Assembly: GCA_030549335.1 (NCBI GenBank) | Contig: CM060195.1 | Location: forward strand, 4,557,001-4,621,000 | DNA length: 64,000 nucleotides | Source: Pontederia crassipes | Lineage: Eukaryota; Streptophyta; Magnoliopsida; Commelinales; Pontederiaceae | Reading direction: 5' to 3' | Part shown: positions 1 to 11,544 of the stretch, one piece after another | Layout of the letters: every line of letters starts with the position of its first letter | Numbering within the stretch: the stretch's first letter is position 1 | The notes under the pieces: generated by a model | What the model was told of the DNA's origin: nothing | The model's input: the letters and a program-made list of their open reading frames with translations, nothing else | The model's database searches: none | Translations under genes and position numbers: made by a program

Positions 1-183
1 TGGCAGCATTTCCATGCCTAACTTGACATATTAAATGACCGAGACCTACAATGTTTATACCCGACTCTTTTTTTTGGATAATCAGTTCTAGACAATTTAG
101 GAAGCGATACGACGAGTTAAACTCGTGCGACGCTAACAATTAAGCGCATGATTCACAAATTTAAAATTGGTATCGAGTCCAAC
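1..183. other. Intergenic, no feature seen
   Basis: AT-rich spacer upstream of the CACTA element. No ORF or RNA gene is recognisable. The last three bases (AAC, 181-183) are the left target-site copy of the adjacent element. Confidence 0.6.
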
Positions 184-1662
184 CACTACAAGAAAATCGC
201 GATTTTCCGACGGATAATTTTCGACGGTTCTAAATCCGTCGCAATTTGCGTCGGATTTTTCGACGGTTTCGTTTCCGATGGATTTTTCGACGGTTATGAC
301 CGTCGGAAATAATTTATATTATTATTTGATTTTTCGACGATTAGGAACGTCGATATTTCCGACGGATATTCATCCATCGTAATTTCCGACGGTTACGACC
401 GTCAAAAATAAAAAAATTAAATTATGTATTTTTTTATATTATTATTAAATTTTTCCGACAGATTTTCCGACGGTCACGACCGTCGGAAATAAAAAATTAA
501 TTATATAATTAATTATATTATTATTTAATTTTTTGATGATTAGGAACGTCGATATTTCCGACGGACATCCATCCGTCGCAAAATCCGCCGCAATTTCCGA
601 AGATCGTAACCGTCGGTAAATGTATAATAAGATTATATAAAGAGTATTTTATTAATATAACTAGCGACGGTCCAAACCGTCCGTAATTACCGACGATTTT
701 GACCGTCGACAACGATTACCAATGATTCAAACCGTCGGTAAAATAAAAAAATAAATATTATGTATAACTAAATATATTTTCGACGATCACAACCGTCGAT
801 AATTATAAAAATATTTAATATTTACGTTTTTGACGGCCGAAACTGTCGGTAATTAAAATTTCGTTTTCCCGCTTTTTTTTCCCTTTTCCTGCTTTCTTTC
901 CACTTTTTCCCTTTATATATATTCCTCACTCCTCTCTCCCTCCCTCCTCCCTCCACTCCTCTCTCTCTCCCTCCTCTCCTCTCTCTCTCTCCCCCGGCCG
1001 CAAGCACCCTCTCCCGCGCCGGACGCCGGCGACTCTCTCCCGCGCCGGCGTCTCTCTCTCTTTCTTTCTCCCGCTCCGAGCCGACGTCTCTCTCTCTCTC
1101 CGGCCAAAGGCTGCTGTCGGTCGGATCCGGTCGTGGCCGATCGGCCGCCAGGCGGCCGATCCGGCCGTTGTCAACGGCCGGATCCGCGGCCTCCAGCGGT
1201 CGGATCGGCCGCCTGGCGGTGAATCCGACCGCCGGGCGATCGGATCGGCAGCTAATTTTTTTTATATTTAAAAAATTATTTACGATGGTTGCGACCGTGA
1301 AAAGATCGACGGTTGCGATGTCCGTCCAAAGTTTTGACAGTTGCGACCGTCGAAAACTTGCGACGGCTCGAACCGCCGGCCTTTTTCGGCGGTTGCAACT
1401 GTCAGAAATTTTGACGGTTCGAACCGTCGGGGACTTTTCCGGCGGTTGCAATCGTTGAAAAATATTAACGGTTCGAACCGCCGGGATTGTTCCGACGATA
1501 TTTTCGACGAATTTTTTTCAACCGTCGCAAATCCGTCTGCGACGAGCGTTTTTCCGACGGATCGATTCTGACTGAAAAACTGTCGGTAATTGTGTTACCG
1601 ACGATTTTCAAGCTGATTACCGACGATCCGGACCGTCGGTAATTAGCGTTTTTTTAGTAGTG
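184..1662. mobile_element. Non-autonomous CACTA (En/Spm) transposon
   Basis: The left end reads CACTACAAGAAAATCGC, and the right end, read on the minus strand, is CACTACTAAAAAAACGC. Both are classic CACTA termini. The element is flanked by a perfect 3-bp duplication AAC (181-183 and 1663-1665), the size expected for this superfamily. Both halves are packed with short palindromic units built on TTCCGACGGT and ACCGTCGGAA, the kind of subterminal repeat a transposase binds. The centre (about 940-1240) is GC-rich and pyrimidine-rich, turning into CGGATCGGCCGCC-like repeats. There is no transposase, so any movement would need a protein made elsewhere. ORFs across it (up to 209 codons) are simple-sequence read-through. 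The intact ends and TSD suggest a fairly recent insertion. Confidence 0.92.
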
Positions 1663-1665
1663 AAC

Positions 1666-2500
1666 TAATTTAGTAATGTGGCTTCAAATCACACAATTTT
1701 TTCTATATTCACTAAAACTTGAAATCTTAGTTAATTAAGAAGAAGACACTTATCATTCGCGCCCATCCGCCGTGGTTATAGCCGACATTTAAGATTAATT
1801 GAATCTTCTGAAATTTTTTTTACTTGCATGCTCTGACAATTTGGACTACAAAATTATGCATGCAATATTCATGTTAAACCCATTAGGACGTTTTTTCTAT
1901 GCTTTTAAAATTACTTATACTATTTCTCTTTCAAACCATGAATCTAGACGTGTTGAACTGTTTGGATCCTGGATCGATTGAAGAATAAAGATTTCTTCAC
2001 GAGAATCCAACCATCCTTAAAATTTAATCTTATGATGATTGGATTTATTAACCCAATCAACATCTTGGAAATAGTGTTAACCTGATTCAATGATTCACTC
2101 AATTTGCAACAATAATTATATAAAAAACGCTAACAAAATATTTGAATTAAAATATATTCAATGATTCAATAAAAAATTACAATATATTCCAATGATCAAA
2201 ATTATTAAACTCAATTTGTTAACCTGATTCAATGATTCAATATATTCTCTTGGTCTTTGAATTAAAATCCTATCATTTTATCTATTATTCTCTTTTATTT
2301 CAAACACTAACAAAATATTTGAATTTTTATCTTCTTGGATGACTTCAAAGAATGACAAGTCCCTCATGAATAATCTTTTATCCCATGGATAATAAACCTC
2401 AACCCTAAACAACAACGTAACCCATTAGCCAAGCAACTTGCTTCATAAAAATATCTCAATATTTTATAGTAGGTTTTATCCATAGACGTATTTTTGGCGA
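1666..2500. other. AT-rich spacer, no gene seen
   Basis: No supported coding region. Around 2090-2330 short phrases such as CTGATTCAATGATTCA recur two or three times, indicating local duplication of AT-rich sequence. Confidence 0.5.
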
Positions 2501-2584
2501 TAGGTTTAATAACATAGATGACAAAGAGATGACTTGGACGACAAAGTCATCTCTCTTTGTCATCTATATATGTTATTAAACCTA
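2501..2584. repeat. Short near-perfect inverted repeat (hairpin)
   Basis: The left arm 2501-2534 begins TAGGTTTAATAACATAGATG. The right arm 2545-2584 is its reverse complement except for a 4-base and a 2-base insertion. The loop is only about 10 bases. The arms contain GATGACAAAGAGATGACT and its complement. This could be a tiny foldback MITE remnant or a transcribed hairpin. Nothing in the sequence decides which. Confidence 0.75.
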
Positions 2585-3572
2585 ATAAACATTTAAACAA
2601 AAAAACGTATAAAAGGGACGACGACTAATCAAGTGAGCAATGTAAACAAATATTTAATTTTATTTTCGTTTATGAAGAAGAACGCAACATTTCAACGATC
2701 AGACACATTTGAAAATGTCTATTATCAACGAACGATTGCCACTTATCTTGTTAGATACATTACGTGCATAAGTTTTTTTCGATGAGTAAAAAAATTTAAC
2801 TAGAATTTATTCAATCATAGTCAAACGTACAAGATCCACAATATTATACGAGTGATTAGGAGTTTAGTTATTTATGTAATCATTCTTAGTATTGAAGTTA
2901 TCAAAAGTGTGTTCAAGCTCCTTGGGTAAATTACGCTAATTACCCTCCAATTTTGACCCTTTTCTTAACACTTCGGAATTGCCCTCCAATAGCCCATTCT
3001 CCGGTTGTCCAATTGACGTGGCGACGTTTTCTCTTCATCATGCAGGAGATTGTCCGACGTGGCACCGTCAGCTCGATCACGTCAATAAATTATTAAAAAA
3101 TAATATATAAATACAAAATAATAAAATATGATTAAAATAAGAATATAGTAATTAAAAATAAAAAAGGAGGAGGGGATACCACCCCTTCTCTCTCTGGTCA
3201 CCAGCATCCTCACCGACAAGGGAGGCATCCACACTAGGGTGGGGTCGCCTGAGCGCCAGTGGCCGAAGGGAGAAGAGGAGAAGGTGGTCTCCCCAGCCCC
3301 TCTCCTTTTCGGTGCCAGTTTCAAAGTTTTTAATCTATAGATCAATTATTTTTGTAACAAGTTAGTTGTGTTCTCTAACTCGAATACCAAGGAAAGAAGA
3401 GAAAAGAATGGATTAGGGGACTCTGAAGGTCGTTAACATTCCCTTCAATTCAAGTGACTTATATAGGTGCGGCTCCATGTTCGTCTGTCCTTCGTCACTA
3501 TCCACTATTGATCACGTCCATTGATTGTGGCTTCGATTAATCTCACAACCAACCACAATATCGCCCTCTAAT
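2585..3572. other. Spacer with possible one-armed element at 2930-3340
   Basis: From about 2930 the text (TTACCCTCCAATTTTGACCC, then GACGTGGCACCGTCAG and a GC-rich block to about 3310) has the same style as the foldback at 3573-4290: phrases about CCTCCAA, then a CGTGGC segment, an AT spacer and a GC-rich core. No matching second arm is visible. I read it as a decayed half-element. The rest (2585-2929, 3341-3572) shows nothing I can name. Confidence 0.3.
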
Positions 3573-4290
3573 AAAAAATTACACCAAATGACCTCCAACT
3601 TTAACGTTTACTCAATGATATCTCCAACTTTACTTTATAACACGAATGTCCTCCATCTTTTAACTCGTTTCAGTCAGTGACCTCTATCGCCCGTTTCTCG
3701 ATCGCAGAGCTGACGTGGTGCAGATGTAGCGCGGACATGACATCTTTTCTCCTCCCCACGTAAATATTCACTATCGTGGAAATATTAAAAAATAAAAATA
3801 ATAATAAAAAAATGCCATGTTGCCCTCCCTCTACGACCACTGACGGTCGCCCCTGCACGCTGGGGGTCGGCCCCCGCGAGCTCCTGTCGGATAGGTCGTT
3901 GAGGGGGGCGAGGCTCCCTCTCCTCGTCAGTGCGTGGGAGCCCCCCCCCCCCCCCCCCGGTGTGTGCCTCTGCCGGTGCTTAAAGGAGGGTCACCCCCAC
4001 CGGTGGTCGTAGAGGGAGGGGCGACGCGTGGCATTTTTTATTTTTAAATTATTTTTAAATTTTTTAACATTGTCACATCGGTAAATGTTTATGTGAAAAG
4101 AAGAGAAGATGTCAAGTCAGCGTCACATCTGTGCCACATCAGCTCCGCGATCGGGTGATAGGCGATAGCAGTTAAAGAGGGCACCGGGTAAAACGAGTTA
4201 AAAGATGAAGGACATTCGCATTATAAAATGAAATTGAAAGATATCGCGGAGCAAACGTTAAAGTTAGAGGACATTTGGTGTAATATTTTC
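3573..4290. mobile_element. Foldback / long-TIR element
   Basis: The left arm starts near 3573 with AAAAAATTACACCAAATG. The right arm ends near 4290 with the complement (CATTTGGTGTAATATTTT). The two arms can be followed for roughly 250-300 bases each (for example TCTTTTAACTCGTTT near 3656 against AAACGAGTTAAAAGA near 4193), so nearly the whole element is an imperfect inverted repeat. A GC-rich centre contains a run of 18 C (3941-3958). No transposase and no convincing target duplication were found. The superfamily is unassigned; the long arms fit Mutator-like or foldback types. Confidence 0.75.
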
Positions 4291-4970
4291 ACTACAGTAG
4301 TGATCAAATAATCCATTGTTGCGTTCTATGATTTCGGTAATCGCCTATTAATAGCACCCTTAATTTCAGAAAATCGCAATCCCAGGCGATGACCATTTCG
4401 GTCATAACAAGGGGATCAACAGTCTTGAGCTGATTAAAAGTCTCGTCTTCTAGATGCACGTATTTGATGATTAATGGAATGGTAATTAAATGAAGAGATG
4501 CCGCGTAAACATGTAGATAATCCAACACTACATAATACACATCAATCCAATTAGGGCCTACATCCTAATCAACCCACATGTGACATAATTTGGCAGCACC
4601 CTCCCAAATCCACAAGTGGCATGCATATAATTAAAATGATGCAGTGCATGACCAAGAAGGGCCTGCTTTCTCTGTCCAAGCTTCGGTGGATCGCCACAAA
4701 TGCCCCCATCGCCGTCCCCGTCGCCCTCGTCATAAAGGTGTACGTTTCCAGTGCTTCTACCGCCGGAAGGTTACGTGAAGGAAGCTACAAGGCAGAGAGA
4801 GAGAGAGATGCCCACGCGGTGGGGGAAGCTGCTCTCATTGGTGGCTACTTGCAACGACGTGAAAAATTAGTCATCTCAACCAACCAAAGTTTTTGGAGTA
4901 ATATTTTTTTCTCTTTTTTTTTTGTTTGGTTTCTTTCTGGTCGCTGTACCCGGAGCAGTCGGCATGATCA
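4291..4970. other. Spacer, no gene supported
   Basis: Open frames at 4304-4540 (-) and 4621-5061 (+) lack recognisable domains, and the latter runs through the tandem duplication at 4971-5046. I see no splice-linked extension, so I do not call a gene. Confidence 0.4.
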
Positions 4971-5046
4971 AATTTCAGTGCGGCACAGTGACTCCATTTC
5001 TCGAAAGCAAATTTCAGTGCGGCACAGTGACTCCATTTCTCGAAAG
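4971..5046 (+). repeat. 38-bp tandem duplication
   Basis: The phrase containing TCAGTGCGGCACAGTGACTC followed by CATTTCTCGAAAG occurs twice head to tail with no differences in the core. This indicates a recent local duplication. Confidence 0.9.
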
Positions 5047-5060
5047 AGTACAAAGAATTA

Positions 5061-5720
5061 GGTGGTTTTTGGATGCAAGAATTTTAAGTTCTTATTAATC
5101 GATGAAAAATGTAATGATAAAAAATTTAAAAGTTGATTTGATAAATAAATTTTAGTTTGTGTTTGAATAAAAAGTAAGAATTAAAAATATAATTTATTAT
5201 TTTATGAGATATAAATTTATAGTAAAAAATATTATGTATTTTTATTAAAATATTAATTACTATAACATAAAAAATATTATACATAATTATTAGTTTAAAA
5301 TTTATTAATAAGTTGTATCGTACTATATTAATATTAATTTTGATTAAATTTTTTATATGTTATTAATATTATAGTTTACCTAAAAATATAATTTATTATT
5401 TTATGATGTATAAAATTATAGTAAATAAATATTTTTATTTCATGAATAAGTAATATTATTTCAAAATAACATAAAATATTTTTTTATTATTAGCAAAATA
5501 TTGCTAATGTAACATACATTCTCACACACATTTTATTTTCTCTATCAACCATTATCATATGGTCACCACACAAAGTTAGAAAGAAAAAAAAATAAGAATG
5601 TTCAGGTGCACCTACGAAAACTTGTATTGCAAGTTCTGAGGGATTTTTTTTGGAGAACTTCAGGTTTGACTTTGGCAGAGCTAAACTAAGTTCTGATGAG
5701 AAGGTCTCATCCAAACACAT
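5061..5720. mobile_element. AT-rich MITE, Harbinger/Tourist-like (diverged)
   Basis: The left end has GGTGGTTTTTGGATGCAAG and the right end has TCTCATCCAAACACA, giving an imperfect terminal inverted repeat around TTTGGATG. Internally, phrases such as ATAATTTATTATTTTATGAG recur twice and match, in opposite orientation, the inside of the better-preserved element at 18119-18815, so the two belong to one family. The right-hand target copy is not clearly TTA, so the boundaries are approximate. Confidence 0.5.
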
Positions 5721-7041
5721 TGAAGATGAAAGATATTCACCCTAACAAATAATATACTCCCACATCATATTTAATTTTTTTTATGATTACTTTTTATTCT
5801 TAATTCCAATATTTTTATTTGATCGGGGACAGGCATATTGCATGTTTTTTTGTTTTATTTGATTCATTACTTTTTTTGTGAGTATTGTTTTTTAGATTAA
5901 ATTTATTGTAAAAAGGTGATAAATAATTTACATCTCAATACTTACTTATCTATACTAAAAAAATAAGCTATACAAAAGATCATTTCATTATTGAAAAAGA
6001 ATTGGCGATGCAAAAATAGTTACAGCCTCCGGAATAAGTTATATCTGATTAATATCAAAGATATTAAAAGGAAACAAAAATTGTTTATTAGTCAAATAAA
6101 ATATTTGTAAAATGAATAATTAGAGATTGAAGGAATTTGGTATTCATGAAACGAGTAGCATTTATTTTTTTCCTATTAGTTATTTAAAAAGAGACCTTTC
6201 ATCTTCTCATATTTTATATTACTAAAAATTGACTCTATAAATGATAAAGGGGAGTGATAATAAGATTATAGGAGGAAGAAATTAAAGACATCCAAAAATT
6301 TGAATAAATATGATGGTTAGCTACTCTTCTTTTCAAGCAGTCTTTCATGTTTGAAAAGCGGTGTCGACAGTAAAATTCACGCGGCGCTAAAGAAGAACGC
6401 AATGTCTACAAATTGAAAATCGATCCATCGTCGAGTCTAATAAATTTGATTAGGTCACCCCGAGTCACATATACCTGACATCAGATGATGCTTCTAGTAA
6501 AAATTTTCTTTATTCACGTGAACTCTAACTCAAAATTTTACTTAAACGGAAAGGAGAGTTAGTCTGACATCGTCTTCGGATTGTTAGGCAGTGGTTGTTG
6601 AGAAGGCGTAAATACTTATTTATTTAAAAGCATGAACATACACACACATAAGAAAAGAAAAGAGAAAAAAAAGGACATCTCATGTTGCAGTGTTGCATGT
6701 AAGGTGAAGGAATATGATTAATTATGGGGCTCCGGAAGGAGGAGGGCGCATATGATACGTGCATGACGCAACTTATTAAATATCTCTCGTCCTTGTTGCT
6801 GCATATGCATGCATGCCCTCCTCATTGTGCATTTCCTTCATCAATTATTGGTACCAAGTTTACAATATTTTGTTCTTATTATTTTTTTTTCTCTTCTCGG
6901 TTCCTTCCTGCAGTGTAACTATTTTGTGAGGCCATGCACTGCACGTGCATTTGCGTTGTGTTTCCTTGAGTTCAATTATTTGTCAAGTGTTCTTTAGCGT
7001 GGAATATGAACAATAATCTGGTGCAAGTTTAGATCAGCTTG

Positions 7042-7044
<3 letters not shown>
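5721..7044. other. AT-rich spacer, no gene seen
   Basis: Low-complexity AT sequence with poly-A and poly-T runs. Short ORFs at 6724-6997 show no homology I recognise. Confidence 0.5.

Positions 7045-7080
<36 letters not shown>
7045..7080. repeat. (TC)n microsatellite
   Basis: Uninterrupted TC dinucleotide run of about 18 units. Confidence 0.97.
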
Positions 7081-7082
<2 letters not shown>

Positions 7083-7534
7083 GGTCATAGATGGATGTAA
7101 TTAACTGATCTGATCATGAAAAAATATATGTGTAAAAATCCACGTTATGTTGAGGTCGCAAATATGCCAAGATATCTAGATCTAGAGACAGAGGACTTTG
7201 ACAATATGCCTACACAAATTGCTGATTGACACGTCTCAAGTTAATTGACGGACCCTAATACTCCTCCAATTGTTATGGAACACGTTAACATGCCCTAATT
7301 AATATAGCAGAAGAAAAAAAGCAGTATTATTTTTTGCTCTAATTAATAGGCCATTTGATGTATAAATTAGCAAGACCCCATTTTGTTAGACTTTTGGTAT
7401 AATCAAATTTGCAAGTGGAATGGGAATTATTAATGGTTTAATTAGTGCATTTATCCACTTTTAATCTACATTGACAAGCAAATGCATACGTGTAGTTTTT
7501 ATTCAAAGGTTATCCAAAAATTCCAATACGTCAT

Positions 7535-7538
<4 letters not shown>

Positions 7539-7584
<46 letters not shown>
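7539..7584. repeat. (AT)n microsatellite
   Basis: Uninterrupted AT run of 23 units. Shorter AT runs follow at 7734-7768 and about 7819-7836. Confidence 0.97.
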
Positions 7585-7588
<4 letters not shown>

Positions 7589-7732
7589 ACACTTTTGTAT
7601 ATACTAACCAGTTAGCTTGCATCTTTAGTATATTCCTAGGTCAATTAAGGCGGCCAAACACGTATAGAAACGTTGAATTGTTAATACAGTAAATTATCAG
7701 GATCGTTAATCATAATATTAATGAAGCTGTAC

Positions 7733-7769
<37 letters not shown>

Positions 7770-8386
7770 TTTGAAACTTTATAATCACTAATGTTATGGA
7801 AGTTAATTTTAATCTGATATATATATATATATATAAAGGTTTCGTGTTGGTGTATATAAAGTAAATATCACAGAAGGATATACCATGAATCCAACTATCA
7901 AATCGATCGTTCAATTACATACGCCATGATTGTGACGGCAACCAGTTGATTACAAAAAAAAACATCATTGTTGATAGAAATCGGCTTCAAGTTGTAGCGG
8001 TTGAGTTGATAAAATAAAAATTGCCCACCTTTAAAATGCACATACATACATATGGATTTAATTTAATCTAAATATAAATTATTTTTTGACTCAACTAGGT
8101 TTTTTAATTTAGAAAATAAAATAAATTTACGTAGTAGTCTATTTCATTTTTTTGATAGTTGAACCATACTTCGAAAGTTTTACGTGAATAGTTGAATTGA
8201 CTTGGGAATGTGTTTGAATGAAGTGAAATATAATGATAATAAAATAAAAAATTAATATGATAAATTTTCGTGAATATTTGAATAAAATATATGTATTATA
8301 AATATAAAATATAATTTGTAATTAATAAAAATAACTAGTATAAATTAAAATATTTAATTAAAAATTGTTAAAAATATTTAATTAGG
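7585..8386. other. AT-rich spacer, possible MITE start near 8207
   Basis: From about 8207 the sequence TGTGTTTGAATGAAGTGAAA and the AT-rich stretch after it resemble the left half of the MITE at 5061-5720. It may be the same family, interrupted by the foldback at 8387-9054. Nothing else is recognisable. Confidence 0.3.
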
Positions 8387-9054
8387 GATTAATTGGGTAT
8401 AACACCTCTTAGGTGTAACTTAGTGTAATGCCTCGATTTGGGCCATTCATTTTAAATCAACTGCTAAGATTGATCTTGCATTCTCTCTTTGTCTCTCTCT
8501 TCTCTCTCTATCTCTCTTTGGGCGGTCACCGGCGAACAAACTTGGGCGGTGATCCGGGGCATGCGAACGGAAATGGTGAATGGGGTCCGCCAATGCGGCA
8601 GCGATCGGGGGCAGCGTTGATCGAAGGAAGCAGGAATAATGCGATCGGGGGCAGCGGCGACCAGAGGAAGTAGGAAATCCGGTGGCAGCACAGACTCGAC
8701 GATGATGGGCTTAGATCAACGATGGCAGGCTTAGATCGATGACACACAAGCTCATATTGACGACAGATTGGAGACGGGGACGTAAATCGGGGAAGAGGGT
8801 CAGCAACGATGCAGATCGAGGTGGCGACATAGGACGGGAGGCGATGACAATGATCGGGGGGATGGGGCCGACGATCGAAGGAGAAAAGAGAGAGCAAAGA
8901 GGAGGCAACAATCGAAGGGGAGAGAAAAGAGAGAGCATCTGTGGGGAGAGAGAGTACAGAGAGAAGAGAGAGCATAAGGAAGAGTGATTGATCTAAAATG
9001 AACAGTTCGGATCGAGGCGTCACAACTAATTAGGGGTGTCACACTACATTAATC
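8387..9054. mobile_element. Foldback / long-TIR element
   Basis: The left arm starts GATTAATTGGGTATAACACC. The right arm, read on the minus strand from 9054, starts GATTAATGTAGTGTGACACC. The arms align over about 70 bases, both including GCCTCGAT and a following TTCATTTTA block. The core is purine/pyrimidine-rich (GAGAGA) with CGATGGC-like phrases and gives long spurious ORFs on both strands. No transposase domain is present. Possible Mutator-like non-autonomous element; the target duplication was not resolved. Confidence 0.7.
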
Positions 9055-10440
9055 TCTTTAAATTATATTTAAAAAATATTATTTTTTTATGAAATGATAA
9101 GTAGTAAATAATATTAAATAAATTATTTTATAATAAAAATATAGAATATCTAATAAATATTTTTTATGAGAGAATTGTAAGAGAGAGAATATAAGAAAAA
9201 AATAGAAAGCAAAATTGAAAAAAAAGAAGTTGCCACATAAAAAATTTGAAAAAAAAAGAAGAAAAAGACTATTACAGTGCCACAATTCCACCAAGCATGT
9301 CCTTTCAACTTCGAGTTCCAACATCGATTTCCTCAAACGTCATATATCATTTAACGTCACGATTCTTCTTAATTCCACCCGCGATCCACCGTCCGATTTA
9401 TTTGATAATTATATTTAAAATAATCGTCATGTTTAACTTAGTTGTTTAAAAAAGTCTACTATTTTGTCATAAAGCATGCTAAGAGGTCAGATGATTCTTT
9501 TGTCGAAAGAAATGACCTATCAATTTTGAGTAATTTTTAAGCATAAAAGTTCTCCTAGTTTTTTTCTAAGAAAAAAATACCAATTTTCTGTCCCAGTTTT
9601 TTTATCCTAATTTAAAATAACAATGTTTTAGAATTAGAAATATCAAATTCATCGCATTAAAATTTAAAAATATAAAGTATTTGGTTGTAGGTTAACAGTT
9701 GGAATACAGTTTTAATCATCAAAATATCGTCAAACGTGAGATGGATTATAATTAAGAGGAGACAAACGATAAATATTTAATCCGGTCGGACCCATGTTTT
9801 AAAGGTTATTGTATTCGTCATTTTTCATGAAATAAAAATAATTTGTTGTAATCTGAATTACTTACTCGGCAACCAAACTGCGCCCAAAGTTAAAAGTTTT
9901 TATCTGAGTATTTCAACGGATTTCAGTTTAACAAATTCTAATTAATTTCATATTCAACTTTGCTAAAATAAATTAGTAATTTGATGATATTCACGATAAA
10001 TTACAGCGCAATAGTTCAAGTCAATAATACGAGTGAGTATGCCCAAGAGAAGGTCCTTGGGCAGATCCCACATTAGTCCCAAAAATGAGTAAAATAATAA
10101 AATATTTTTTTAAAATTGAATGTAATATTTTTTTATTAAAGAATTTGGTACGGATCAGTTGATCTTGATCTTAGTTTAAAAAAATTAAGTTTTAATTTTC
10201 AATCGAAATTCAGTTTTAATTTTTTTTTCAATTGAAATTTTAGAATAGGATATATTATTTGGATGGATACTTTTTTTTATTGCTCTCAAAACCAAAGGAG
10301 TCACAATTTTCTTTTCCATTATACTTCCAATATTATTATTTTACGCTATAGTAATAAATAAAGTTGGAAATCCAAGGAGGTATCCTCCTCGTATATACCC
10401 ATTTATATTTTCTATACTCCTCCCGGGATTCACTTGCGAT
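9055..10440. other. AT-rich spacer upstream of asparagine synthetase
   Basis: No ORF with recognisable content and no clear element ends. The composition changes abruptly to GC-rich near 10420, where the asparagine synthetase promoter begins. Confidence 0.5.
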
Positions 10441-10469
10441 TCGACCACCCGACGGGACCCGGAGAGCGG

Positions 10470-10477
10470 ACACGTGG
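10470..10477 (+). promoter_or_regulatory. G-box / ABRE-like site
   Basis: ACACGTGG about 245 bp upstream of the TATA box of the asparagine synthetase gene. The CACGTG core is the bZIP/bHLH G-box. Function is inferred from position and motif only. Confidence 0.5.
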
Positions 10478-10535
10478 AGACCGCACATGAACGGCCGCTC
10501 GCTCTTTCCTTTGACCGGATGCGGCGGGGCCCAGC

Positions 10536-10542
10536 TGACTCA
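10536..10542 (+). promoter_or_regulatory. GCN4-like bZIP site
   Basis: TGACTCA, within GCTGACTCAG, lies about 170 bp upstream of the TATA box. This heptamer is the GCN4/bZIP recognition core known from nitrogen-responsive plant promoters. Confidence 0.5.
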
Positions 10543-10673
10543 GTAACTTTGGCGTCTCGTAGCGGATAACGCCGGTGGTCGCCCCTCCCCCCGCCGCAAC
10601 CTCCCGATCCCTGCCGTCGGTTCGTGGGTCCCGCCTCCATCCGGCCGTCGGATGGAGATTCTGACGACGCGAG

Positions 10674-10681
10674 GACGTGGC
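10674..10681 (+). promoter_or_regulatory. ACGT-core bZIP site next to TATA
   Basis: GACGTGGC lies about 33 bp before the TATA box. ACGT cores of this kind bind group C/S1 and A bZIP factors, and plant ASN1 genes are known targets of S1 bZIPs. Confidence 0.5.
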
Positions 10682-10713
10682 GCCGATCGGATGCGGTGCT
10701 CGGTGGGCGTTGC

Positions 10714-10721
10714 TATAAATA
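10714..10721 (+). promoter_or_regulatory. TATA box of asparagine synthetase
   Basis: TATAAATA in a GC-rich promoter, about 204 bp upstream of the ATG. This predicts transcription start near 10745-10750 and a 5'UTR of about 175-180 nt containing a CACCAC run and pyrimidine-rich sequence. Confidence 0.8.
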
Positions 10722-10924
10722 GAACCGTGGACGCGAGCGCCTCGGAGCAGGGCGCAGAGCGACCGCCGTGTTCACGACACTTGTCTCCGTCTCCATTAGT
10801 CTTGGCCTTCATTTTCTTACACCACCACCACCACCACTTCCTCTGCTTCTTCCTCCTCCCTTCTCCCTCTCCCAATCTTTGAGCTCTTCTGCAGGGGTTG
10901 CATTCGCTAACACGCGCGGCAGCC

Positions 10925-11484
10925 ATGTGCGGGATACTCGCAGTGTTGGGATGCTCCGACGACTCGCAGGCGAAGAGGGTTCGAGTCCTCGAGCTCTCTC
11001 GCAGGCATGCACCCATCACTCCCTCCATTCTGTCACCTCTCTCTCTCTCTCTCCCCCCTCCCCTCTCTAAGCTTCTTGTTTCCTTCTTTCATTTTCCGTT
11101 GGATTTTTGAATAGTGAAAGAACGGTAGTAGCTGCAGTGTCAGTAGAAAATTCATTAGTTCTACAAAGTTTATAACGGGGGGATTGAGAAGGAATTATAA
11201 CAGAGTTCTAATAAAGTTGTAGTGATCTGGAGTTAATTTTTTTTACAGTTGAATTCTCGCGCTGGCTTGTGCTTATTGCAATCAATGAAGTTGCAGTTCT
11301 CCATTTGTTGATGTTTTTTTTTCCTTGTTTTTTGGGAGACAGGTTGAAGCACCGCGGCCCTGACTGGAGTGGGCTGCACCAGTTTGGGGACTGCTATCTC
11401 TCTCACCAGCGTCTGGCCATCATTGACCCTGCGTCTGGGGATCAACCCCTCTACAACGAAGACAAAACCATCGTTGTTACGGTA

Positions 11485-11544
<60 letters not shown>

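Noticed and set aside
822..1571. Overlapping ORFs up to 209 codons, Arg/Glu-rich
   Set aside because: They lie wholly inside the CACTA element and arise from GAGA and CCGACGG repeats; no domain.
4621..5061. 146-codon ORF starting MHIIKMMQCMTKKG
   Set aside because: No recognisable domain; the C-terminal part is a microsatellite and the duplicated 38-bp unit; no splice-linked partner or promoter seen.
8464..9042. Several ORFs of 75-165 codons on both strands
   Set aside because: All fall within the foldback element and its purine-rich core; simple-sequence translation.
10341..11028. Minus-strand ORFs over the asparagine synthetase promoter and first exon
   Set aside because: GC-rich antisense shadows of the promoter, leader and exon 1.
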